A DNA stretch of 22,704 nucleotides, taken from the NCBI GenBank assembly GCA_027005635.1, contig JALTLI010000060.1, positions 1-22,704 of the forward strand. Direction: 5' to 3'. The notes below the pieces were generated by a model that saw only the letters and a list, made by a program, of their open reading frames with translations, was not told the DNA's origin and made no database searches. Shown piece after piece: positions 1-6,760 of this stretch (position 1 is the stretch's first letter; each line of letters starts with the position of its first letter). The position numbers were made by a program, and so were the translations under genes. Origin of the DNA: Alphaproteobacteria bacterium (GTDB taxonomy: Bacteria; Pseudomonadota; Alphaproteobacteria; UBA2136; JALTLI01).

Positions 1-660
1 TTTTACTTGTTTGGCGTTTTTATTATCTGGCTTAATTCTTTTTTCAATATTAGTTTTAACTGGTTTTTTTAGTTGTTTTATTGCTTTTTTTACTATTTTC
101 TCTCTTGCTTTTGGGATAGTTTTTTTCTTTTCAACTTTAACTACAGCCGGCTTAGGAGTAATTTTTACTGGTAATATTTTAGGTGTTTTTAACTCCCTAC
201 CCTTAGCCTTAGCTAAAATATCATTTTTTAAATCTTCTGGCTCAATAATATGAATAGCAACAATATTATTTTCTAAATTTTCTAAATCCAAAGAAACTTC
301 AACACCATAAAAATTTTCTTGTCTGTATAATCTGGCAATTTGACGCATAACTCCTAAAATATCTCTTATTTTAAACGGAGCATTTTTAAGATTAGAATAC
401 AAGGGATTTAAACGAGAATAAGGCAATAAAGTAGCACCTGTAATAACAAAATTAGTTGGTTTAAAAATTGAGTTATTTTTTTCACTCCAGCGCAAAGATA
501 CAGGAATTAAACTACCGCTAACGCTATTACTAACAGGCTTTATAGCAGGAGCATTTGCAAAAGAAAAACAACTAAAAGTAAGGAAAAACAAAGCAACAAG
601 CAAAACAAAACCACCAATGTGATTTATGCTATTAAGCTTTATATTAAACTGTATTTTCAT
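1..660 (-). CDS. Exported POTRA-domain protein, partial (TpsB/ShlB-FhaC-like N-terminus)
   Basis: This reading frame starts at ATG 660 and stays open for 220 codons to the left edge, so the C-terminus is missing. An AGGA sits about 5 nt before the ATG. Residues 1-37 look like a Sec signal peptide: a basic start, a hydrophobic core around 16-33, and cleavage likely after FANA. Residues about 67-142 fit a POTRA_2 domain: FVITGATLLP, then a helix ending in RQIARLYRQENFYGVEV, then the strand NNIVAIHIIEP. That order is typical of two-partner-secretion outer-membrane transporters (ShlB/FhaC/HecB). After about residue 160 a lysine/proline-rich stretch (KKTIPKAREKIVKKAIK) takes the place where a second POTRA is expected. 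No beta-barrel can be seen because the sequence ends. It lies 124 bp downstream of rne on the same strand. The POTRA match is fairly good. The transporter assignment is inferred, and another POTRA-bearing envelope protein is possible. Confidence 0.55.
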   Translation of the reverse strand, partial: MKIQFNIKLNSINHIGGFVLLVALFFLTFSCFSFANAPAIKPVSNSVSGSLIPVSLRWSEKNNSIFKPTNFVITGATLLPYSRLNPLYSNLKNAPFKIRDILGVMRQIARLYRQENFYGVEVSLDLENLENNIVAIHIIEPEDLKNDILAKAKGRELKTPKILPVKITPKPAVVKVEKKKTIPKAREKIVKKAIKQLKKPVKTNIEKRIKPDNKNAKQVK

Positions 661-700
661 GCTATTCCTGCATTAAATTTATATATTCATTAATTAAATC

Positions 701-755
701 ATTATAGCTCTATTTTTCTAACCAATCTAATAGTATTAAATAACAGAGCTATAAT
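701..755. repeat. 11-bp perfect inverted repeat between rne and the POTRA gene, each arm carrying TATAAT
   Basis: Arms ATTATAGCTCT (701-711) and AGAGCTATAAT (745-755) are perfect complements separated by 33 bases. Each arm holds the hexamer TATAAT, on opposite strands. The minus-strand copy is a candidate -10 for the POTRA gene at 660, about 40 nt upstream of its ATG. No U-run follows either arm, so an intrinsic terminator is unlikely. I saw nothing else clear in the 124-bp gap except a weak 5-bp hairpin just after the rne stop. Confidence 0.4.
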
Positions 756-784
756 TAAGAAAGTATATGATGCTTAAAAAGCAC

Positions 785-3349
785 TTATGAGAAAGTTCTA
801 TTCCACCAACTTTTCTTTTTATCTCCTGAATTCTTAGAAATTTCTTTAACAGCACTATTGCCATCACCACTAACTGTTTGTACTGTTAATGCAGTTTTTA
901 CTGATTTTTCTTTTTTGGTATTATCTTTTTTTTCTATAGTTTTTTCTTTTTTTCTGCCTCTTTTAGGCTTAGTAGATTTTTCTACAGTTTCTTTAACCTC
1001 GTTGGTATCAGAAGTTGTATTTTCTCTTGCTGCTTCTCTTTCTGCTCTTGCTGCTGCAAGCTTAGCTTTATGTTCTGCTCTTTCTTCCTTGGTGTATCGT
1101 TTACGCCCTTTTCTTTTGTTATTAGAAGTTTGAGCAGCAACTTCATTATCATCAGGTTTTTTATCTGATTGTTTTTTGCTTTGTGGTTTGTTTTTACTTT
1201 TATCCACATGATTTGTTTTACGTTTTTTACGACGAGAACGATTATCCATAGTTTCAGGTTTTTCACGCATTGGAACCAATTTAGATTGAGAACGTTCTGA
1301 TCCATTTGCTTGAACAGTAATCATTTCTAGATGATGATCTGGACCTATATATTGAGGATCTGCAGCTATTATAATTTTAAATTTATAGTAAGATTCCAAA
1401 TCACGTAAATATTCTTTTTTATGATTAAGTATATAAATTGCAAGATCAGTACCTACTGTAATAATAACTCTATCTGCTTTTGCTGTGGTGTTTTCCTGTT
1501 CTAGGTTACGCAGAACCATTAATGCTGCTGTTTGCACAGAAGGCATAGTTCCTGATCCATAACAATGTTCACAACGAATAGTAGTAGATTCATTAAAAGA
1601 AGGGCGCAAACGTTGGCGAGACATTTCTAACAGGCCAAATTCAGAAATACTACCAATTTGAATTCTTGCTCTATCTTTATGAACAGCCTTGCGCATTACT
1701 CTTTCAATTGAGCGCTCATTGCGTCTATCTTCCATATCAATAAAATCAATAACAACTAAACCAGCTAAATCACGCAGGCGCAATTGACGTGCAACTTCAT
1801 CAGCTGCTTCTAGGTTAGTTTTATAAGCTGTATCTTCAATGCTTTTTTCTTGGGTTGCTCTACCAGAGTTAACATCAATAGAAACCAAAGCTTCCGTTGG
1901 GTTAATAATTAAATACCCACCAGATTCAAGTTCCACACGAGTTGAATGTAAATAATTAAGTGAAGCCTCTACTCCGTAATCAGAAAAAATTGGTATCCTA
2001 CCCTTATATTCTTTTACATCTTTTGCTCTTTCTGGGATTAAACCTTTAATGTAATCTTTTGCTAAACGATAAACTCGGCTATTAGCAATTACAACTTCTT
2101 CTACATCTTCGGTAAACATATCACGCATTGCACGAATTATTAAACTACCATCTTCATGTACAAGTTTTGGTGTTCTTATGTCGTTATCTTTGGCATCTTT
2201 TGCAATTTTTTTCCACTGTTTAATCATGTTGTTAACATCAGTTTCAATTGCTTTTTTATCTTGCCCTACTCCAGCAGTACGGATAATCCAGCCCATTGAA
2301 TCTGGCACTGTAATATCATTATAAATTTGGCGCATTTCTTTGCGATCTTCGTTATCATTTATTTTACGAGAGATACCACCAGCATGCGCAGTATTAGGCA
2401 TAAGAACTGTAAACCGACCAGGCATAGAAATATAACTTGTTAAGGCAGCACCTTTTGTACCGCGCTCTTCCTTTGTTACTTGGATAATTATTTTTTGTTT
2501 TTCTTTTAGTACATCACCAATGTTGTACCTACGATGAACTGGGATAAACCTTTCTTTTGGTTTATCTGATTTTTCTTGAACTTCTTCATTTTCAAGTTGT
2601 TCTTCACTAACTTTATTTACACTACTAGCACGACGTAATCTGCGTACACCTGTTTTTGCTTTTTTATCTTTTTTATCTTTCACAACATCGGAAGCTGATT
2701 CATTATCAAAAACAATAGAGTTAGCAATTGCTAAAGCTTTAGCATCTTCAGCCATTTCTGCTTTTGTTAATTCTTCTTTTGTATTTTCTTTTTCTTCCAC
2801 CTTTTTACGTGGACGACCTCGCTTTTTAGGTTTTTCTTCAGTTGTTTCTTCTTGTTTTGCAGATACTTCTTGCTTAGTAGTTTCATCTTCTACTATTTTT
2901 TTAGGACGACGGCCACGCTTTTTAGGTTTTTCTTCTTTTTCTTCAACTTTATCAGTGCTTTTTGCTTGTTTGGTTTCTTTGTCAGAATTTTCAGAAGGTT
3001 TTTCTTCTTTTTTATCTTCTTCCTTTTTAGCACTAACAGTAGGAGTTTTTTGCTGAGAAGCTAAATCTTCAAGCTCTTTTAATAAAGTTTCTTTTTCATT
3101 TTTTGGTAAATCAAACCATTGTGGGTGAATTTCACTAAATGCTAAAAATCCATTTCTGTTACCGCCGTAATTAACAAATGCAGCTTGTAATGATGGTTCA
3201 ACTCTTACAACTTCAGCAACATAAATATTACCTTTAAGTTGTTCTTTACCTACTGTTTCTACTTCAAATTCACGAACTCGTTGATCATCTACAACAACAA
3301 CTCTCATTTCTTCTTGGTTGGTTGCATCTACTAACATACGTTTAGTCAT
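785..3349 (-). CDS. rne: Ribonuclease E
   Basis: RNase E is the endoribonuclease that starts mRNA decay and matures rRNA and tRNA, usually as the scaffold of a degradosome. The 854-residue product opens with the alphaproteobacterial form (MLVDATNQEE), and the S1 domain begins at GNIYVAEVVRVEPSLQAAF (40-58). The S1 domain is split by a charged insertion (about 85-268) and resumes at RRYNIGDVL (273-281), as is usual in alphaproteobacteria. The DNase I-like catalytic core carries SIDVNSGRAT (D492) and VVIDFIDM (D535). The Zn-link is CEHC (593-596). The last 170 residues are disordered, Lys/Arg-rich and end in SWWNRTFS. The insert and tail contain AT-hook-like RGR motifs (KKRGRRPKK, KKRGRPRKK, PKRGRKK). 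The gene stands head-to-head with the permease cluster across 457 bp. A weak AGAAAGA lies upstream of the ATG. Confidence 0.96.
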   Translation of the reverse strand: MTKRMLVDATNQEEMRVVVVDDQRVREFEVETVGKEQLKGNIYVAEVVRVEPSLQAAFVNYGGNRNGFLAFSEIHPQWFDLPKNEKETLLKELEDLASQQKTPTVSAKKEEDKKEEKPSENSDKETKQAKSTDKVEEKEEKPKKRGRRPKKIVEDETTKQEVSAKQEETTEEKPKKRGRPRKKVEEKENTKEELTKAEMAEDAKALAIANSIVFDNESASDVVKDKKDKKAKTGVRRLRRASSVNKVSEEQLENEEVQEKSDKPKERFIPVHRRYNIGDVLKEKQKIIIQVTKEERGTKGAALTSYISMPGRFTVLMPNTAHAGGISRKINDNEDRKEMRQIYNDITVPDSMGWIIRTAGVGQDKKAIETDVNNMIKQWKKIAKDAKDNDIRTPKLVHEDGSLIIRAMRDMFTEDVEEVVIANSRVYRLAKDYIKGLIPERAKDVKEYKGRIPIFSDYGVEASLNYLHSTRVELESGGYLIINPTEALVSIDVNSGRATQEKSIEDTAYKTNLEAADEVARQLRLRDLAGLVVIDFIDMEDRRNERSIERVMRKAVHKDRARIQIGSISEFGLLEMSRQRLRPSFNESTTIRCEHCYGSGTMPSVQTAALMVLRNLEQENTTAKADRVIITVGTDLAIYILNHKKEYLRDLESYYKFKIIIAADPQYIGPDHHLEMITVQANGSERSQSKLVPMREKPETMDNRSRRKKRKTNHVDKSKNKPQSKKQSDKKPDDNEVAAQTSNNKRKGRKRYTKEERAEHKAKLAAARAEREAARENTTSDTNEVKETVEKSTKPKRGRKKEKTIEKKDNTKKEKSVKTALTVQTVSGDGNSAVKEISKNSGDKKKSWWNRTFS
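2820..2935. repeat. Direct repeat inside the RNase E insertion
   Basis: An identical 20-base block occurs at 2820-2839 and 2916-2935, exactly 96 bp (32 codons) apart. On the coding strand it encodes EEKPKKR followed by GRRPKK or GRPRKK. The surrounding protein repeats too (EEKPKKRGR...K...E near residues 139-161 and 171-193). This looks like an in-frame tandem duplication of a 32-residue module with an AT-hook-like core. Confidence 0.7.
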
Positions 3350-3695
3350 TAGATATTATCTTTCTGTGGGGCTGATTTAGTAAGATTATTCAATACAAGA
3401 AAATGTTCAATACAGTTAAATATATTCTAAATATTCTACCTGATTTTAGGTATGTATTTATTTAAATATTATTTATTTTTACTGTTTTATGTATTTCTAT
3501 TTTAGAAAGCTTTTTTCACTTTCTTTAATTTTACTAATAAAATTCAAATAGATTTTTAATCTCTGTTTTAATAATCATCTGCAATCAGCAGGTTTATCTT
3601 AAATTCTTTAATATTTAGAAGTTTTGTATCACTGCTAACTTCTTATTAATAGTGGGCTTATTTCCTGCCGACTATTTATTTGTAACTTTTCTACC

Positions 3696-3721
3696 TTCTT
3701 TGCTTAAATTTAAGTAAAGAA
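3696..3721. repeat. 26-bp near-perfect palindrome
   Basis: The two 13-base halves centred at 3708/3709 are complementary except for one pair (G at 3702 against T at 3715). The inner part reads GCTTAAATTTAAG. There is no loop and no U-run, so it looks more like a dimeric repressor site or cruciform than a terminator. It lies about 85-110 bp upstream of the permease ATG. Confidence 0.5.
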
Positions 3722-3772
3722 TGTAAATAATATAATATCACTTAATTAAAATTGCAATTTAATAATTAACAA

Positions 3773-3801
3773 TTTAGTTAACTAAAAAAATATAGTATAA
3801 A
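3773..3801 (+). promoter_or_regulatory. Candidate promoter with overlapping 14-bp palindrome
   Basis: TTTAGTTAACTAAA (3773-3786) is a perfect 14-bp palindrome directly before -10-like hexamers TATAGT (3791-3796) and TATAAA (3796-3801). A second perfect palindrome, AAATTGCAATTT, sits at 3749-3760. A TTAACA at 3766-3771 could be a -35, but the spacing to TATAGT is long (19). The permease ATG at 3807 has no Shine-Dalgarno sequence. If the palindrome is bound, it would block this promoter. Confidence 0.4.
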
Positions 3802-3806
3802 TAAAT

Positions 3807-4736
3807 ATGATTAAATTTCTTATAAACAGGCTAAGTCAAATTTTAATAACTGCACTTGGTGTGGTTACTTTAACGTTTTTTCTTATTCACCTTACCCCCG
3901 GAGACCCAATAGAAGTATTATTAGGTGAACACGCATTAGCAATAGATAGACAAACATTAAAAGAAGCATTAGGTCTACATTTACCAATATGGCAACAGTA
4001 TAAAATATTTATAGTTAATTTATTTAATGGTGATTTAGGTACATCTATGTACACAGGTAAGCAAGTTACAGATATGATTACCAGCAGATTACCCGCCACA
4101 ATAAAATTGGCTATAAGTGCAATGATTTTTGCGATTACTCTTGGTATTTCATTAGGCATAATTGCCGCTGCTAACAAAGATAAACTTGCCGATAAATTTA
4201 CTTTGTTTTTTTCTATGATAGGTTTTTCTATGCCATCATTTTGGCTGGGGCCATTATTAATAATAATATTTTCATTATGGCTTGGCTGGTTTCCTATTTC
4301 TGGTAATAATGGTATTAGCAGTATGGTTTTGCCTGCTATAACATTAGGTTTAGGTATGGCATCTTTTACTGGAAGATTAACCAGAAACACTCTACTTGAA
4401 ACCCTAAACCAAGATTATATAAGAACAGCCAAAGCAAAAGGATGTTCCCAAACACGGGTACTATTTTTGCATGCTTTACCTAATGCGATGCTACCAATTG
4501 TTACAGTTATATTTTTACAAATTGGTGCATTATTAACTGGCGCAATTATAACAGAGGCAGTTTTTTCATGGCCTGGAGTTGGTAGCTTAATTGTAGATTC
4601 TCTTTCACGTAGAGATTACCCTGTAATTCAAGGAACAGTATTATTTATTGCATTTGTATATATGTTGATGACTCTATTAAGTGATATAACCTATGCTATT
4701 TTAGACCCACGAATTAGATACGGGGAAACTAAATGA
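3807..4736 (+). CDS. ABC transporter permease, DppB/OppB family
   Basis: This is an inner-membrane permease of the peptide/nickel importer class, with 309 residues, the usual size. Seen: the N-terminal helix with FFLIHLTPGDPIEVLLG (24-40), a short periplasmic segment with GDLGTSMYTGKQV, five further hydrophobic segments, and the EAA loop DYIRTAKAKG...LPNAMLP (203-230) that contacts the ATPase. The end SDITYAILDPRIRYG is typical of DppB. Its stop overlaps the start of the next permease (ATGA), so the two are translationally coupled and likely form a heterodimer. No substrate-binding protein or ATPase is encoded in the window, so the substrate cannot be stated. The ATG has no clear Shine-Dalgarno sequence. 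Confidence 0.9.
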   Translation: MIKFLINRLSQILITALGVVTLTFFLIHLTPGDPIEVLLGEHALAIDRQTLKEALGLHLPIWQQYKIFIVNLFNGDLGTSMYTGKQVTDMITSRLPATIKLAISAMIFAITLGISLGIIAAANKDKLADKFTLFFSMIGFSMPSFWLGPLLIIIFSLWLGWFPISGNNGISSMVLPAITLGLGMASFTGRLTRNTLLETLNQDYIRTAKAKGCSQTRVLFLHALPNAMLPIVTVIFLQIGALLTGAIITEAVFSWPGVGSLIVDSLSRRDYPVIQGTVLFIAFVYMLMTLLSDITYAILDPRIRYGETK

Positions 4737-5518
4737 TAAAAAAATCTCCATTATTTATATTAATACTATTAAGCTTAATAATTATTATTGGTTTATTTAA
4801 AAATGCTAATTTTATTCAAATAGAAAATATTTTATCCTCGCCAACATTTAACTATATTTTAGGCACAGATGAACTTGGCAGAGATATTTTGCCCCGCTTA
4901 GCAAAAGGCATACTTGTTTCTGTTTATGTTGGAATTAGCGTACTTGTTTTATCTAGCATAATTGGTATAACTGTTGGCATGATTAGTGGCTGGTACGGAG
5001 GAATTATAGATACTATTTTAATGCGCATAACTGATATTTTCTTATCCTTCCCTGGTATATTAATTGCTATTTGTTTTGCCGCTCTTGCTGGTCCTAGCGT
5101 AAATAATGTTATTTTAGCTCTAGGATTAATGGGCTGGGTTAGCTTTGCAAGGCTTACAAGAATACAAGTTTTAGCCATAAAAAAAGAAGAATTTATTCAG
5201 GCTGCAATTTTATCTGGGGTAAAAAAATCACAAATATGGATAAAATATGTTTTCCCCAATATTACAGCTCCATTAATAGTAGAGGCTGTTTTTGTAGTTG
5301 CTGGAAGTATAATAGCAGAAGCTGGATTATCCTTTCTGGGTATAGGTATTCAGGCACCAGATCCTAGCCTTGGTTCTATGTTACGTGAAGGAACAAGATA
5401 TATGTTAGTTGCCCCTCACCTAGTTTTTGTCCCTGGGATAACTTTAATGTTGCTTATACTCATGCTAAGCTTAGTAGGTGATATACTAAGAGATAAACTA
5501 GATGTCCGCAGAACATAA
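4733..5518 (+). CDS. ABC transporter permease, DppC/OppC family
   Basis: Partner permease of the preceding gene. It begins inside that gene's stop codon (ATGA at 4733-4736). Its 261 residues are slightly short for DppC, because the N-terminal cytoplasmic stretch is reduced to MIKKSP before the first helix. Family signs: LGTDELGRDILPRL (43-56), a first core helix at about 60-85, GWYGGIIDTILMRITDIFLSFP (87-107), and the EAA loop EFIQAAILSGVK...FPNITAP (153-180). Near the end AEAGLSFLGIGIQAP and PSLGSML are nearly invariant in the family. Substrates of the family include di- and oligopeptides, nickel and murein peptides. The downstream amidase makes a cell-wall peptide role tempting, but that is inference. 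Confidence 0.9.
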   Translation: MIKKSPLFILILLSLIIIIGLFKNANFIQIENILSSPTFNYILGTDELGRDILPRLAKGILVSVYVGISVLVLSSIIGITVGMISGWYGGIIDTILMRITDIFLSFPGILIAICFAALAGPSVNNVILALGLMGWVSFARLTRIQVLAIKKEEFIQAAILSGVKKSQIWIKYVFPNITAPLIVEAVFVVAGSIIAEAGLSFLGIGIQAPDPSLGSMLREGTRYMLVAPHLVFVPGITLMLLILMLSLVGDILRDKLDVRRT

Positions 5519-5549
5519 AAACCAATAAAGAGCTACAAACACAAAATAT

Positions 5550-6740
5550 ATGCGCATACTTTTTATAATATTATCATTTTTTATAATATCTAACGCTTAC
5601 GCCTTAGATGTGGAAAAAGTACGTTTAGGTCAACAACTAAATGGATCAACCAGAGTTGTACTGGAATTAAACAAAAAAGCTAAGCCACGGGTTTTCACCT
5701 TACAAAACCCAAACCGTGTAGTTATTGATTTACCAGTTACTAATTTTAAAGTTGATTTATCAGACGTAAAAATGCCAGTTGGTAGCCTTATACATAATAT
5801 GCGCCAAGGATTGTTCACCCCTAAAATTACAAGAATGGTTTTAGATGCAAAAACTAATGTATCAGCTAAAATGTTTACCATTAATAAAAATAAGAAAAAT
5901 AATTTTAGAGTTGTTATAGATATAAAGAAATCTAATGAAATAGCCACTCCACATAAAAAAACTCCAATAATAAAAAATATATCTAAAGCTAAAAATACAC
6001 CAATTTATAGCCCTGTAAAAGTAAAGCCTAAAGGCCCAGTAATAATTATGATAGACCCTGGACATGGTGGAGTAGACCCAGGCGCAATGAAAAATCGTAT
6101 ATACGAAAAAAATATTGTATTGCAAACAGGTAAAAAGCTTCGTGATGAATTAAACAAAATCCCCGGAATAAAAGCCTATATGACACGTGACAGAGATATT
6201 TTTGTAAAGCTTGCTAACCGTGTAAAAAAAGCCCAAGCAAAAGGAGCAGATTTATTTATTAGCCTACATGCAGATGCCCACAAAAGTACAAGAGCAAAAG
6301 GAGCATCTATATATGTTCTATCTGAAAAATCATCAGATAAAGAAGCACAGCGCCTAGCCAGACATGCAAACGAAAGTGATGCATTAGGTGGAATAAATAT
6401 TACTCATGAAACTTCCGACGTGCAGAATATTTTAATTGAGCTAGCACAAAGGGAAACTTTAAACAAATCAGCACTTTTAGCAAATGAAATACTAAGTAGA
6501 TTTAGCAGAGTAGCAAGATTACGTAAGAAAAAAATAATGTTTGCAGGTTTTAAAGTACTAAAAGCACCAGATATTCCATCTGTTTTAATCGAATTAAGTT
6601 ATATTTCAAACAAAAAAGATAGACAAATGCTAACCAGCAGAAAAGGACAACTAAAAATGAGTAAAGCAATTGCTGGTGGTATTCAATCTTATATAAACCA
6701 AAATATGCCTAATAAAATGTTAATGGTTGGTATGAAATAA
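5550..6740 (+). CDS. amiC: N-acetylmuramoyl-L-alanine amidase, AmiC type (AMIN + Amidase_3)
   Basis: A periplasmic zinc amidase that cuts the bond between MurNAc and L-Ala in peptidoglycan, used in daughter-cell separation. The 396-residue product has a signal peptide (about 1-18, cut after NAYA), an AMIN domain (about 20-125) for envelope targeting, a basic linker (126-162), and the Amidase_3 catalytic domain (163-385). Zinc and catalytic residues are all visible: H172 in DPGHGG, E186 in YEKN, H240 in ISLHAD and E348 in VLIELSYISN. It follows the permeases by 31 nt and precedes the sigma-factor gene by 20 nt, so it is probably cotranscribed. In many alphaproteobacteria this amidase lies next to rne, and here the permease pair sits between them. 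No convincing Shine-Dalgarno precedes the ATG. Confidence 0.93.
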   Translation: MRILFIILSFFIISNAYALDVEKVRLGQQLNGSTRVVLELNKKAKPRVFTLQNPNRVVIDLPVTNFKVDLSDVKMPVGSLIHNMRQGLFTPKITRMVLDAKTNVSAKMFTINKNKKNNFRVVIDIKKSNEIATPHKKTPIIKNISKAKNTPIYSPVKVKPKGPVIIMIDPGHGGVDPGAMKNRIYEKNIVLQTGKKLRDELNKIPGIKAYMTRDRDIFVKLANRVKKAQAKGADLFISLHADAHKSTRAKGASIYVLSEKSSDKEAQRLARHANESDALGGINITHETSDVQNILIELAQRETLNKSALLANEILSRFSRVARLRKKKIMFAGFKVLKAPDIPSVLIELSYISNKKDRQMLTSRKGQLKMSKAIAGGIQSYINQNMPNKMLMVGMK

Positions 6741-6754
6741 TATTAAGGTATAAT
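6727..6754 (+). promoter_or_regulatory. Candidate promoter for the RpoH-like gene
   Basis: TTGGTA (6727-6732), a 16-bp spacer and a perfect TATAAT (6749-6754) overlap the end of amiC. The -10 ends only 6 nt before the ATG at 6761, so a transcript from it would start at or near the A of the ATG (leaderless). There is no well-placed Shine-Dalgarno; an AAGG lies 12-13 nt from the ATG. Confidence 0.4.
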
Positions 6755-6760
6755 CATCAC

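Larger units (their letters stand above)
3350..3806. promoter_or_regulatory. 457-bp divergent intergenic region, rne (-) / permease (+)
   Basis: I see no gene or tRNA here. On the rne side TTCAATACA is directly repeated at 3389-3397 and 3406-3414 (17 bp apart, face of rne), and small hairpins TACCT/AGGTA (about 3438-3453) and CTGC/GCAG (about 3579-3591) follow. An AGAAGTT/AACTTCT stem of 7 bp with a 13-nt loop lies near 3617-3643. On the permease side three palindromes crowd the last 110 bp. The length is unusual for this compact window and fits a long regulated rne leader plus an operator region. Confidence 0.55.

Noticed and set aside
769..783. Hairpin TGCTT-AAA-AAGCA just after the rne stop as terminator
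   Set aside because: Only 5 bp, with a 3-nt loop and no following U-run on the minus strand.
858..1133. Plus-strand open frames rich in Phe, Leu and Ser opposite rne (also 2852-3064)
   Set aside because: They are the complement of lysine/glutamate-rich coding sequence in A+T-rich DNA, with no ribosome binding site or family features.
3350..3806. A tRNA, small RNA or short gene in the long intergenic region
   Set aside because: No cloverleaf, no terminator-like hairpin with a U-run and no ribosome-binding-site-led frame was found by eye. Only regulatory-type repeats are visible.
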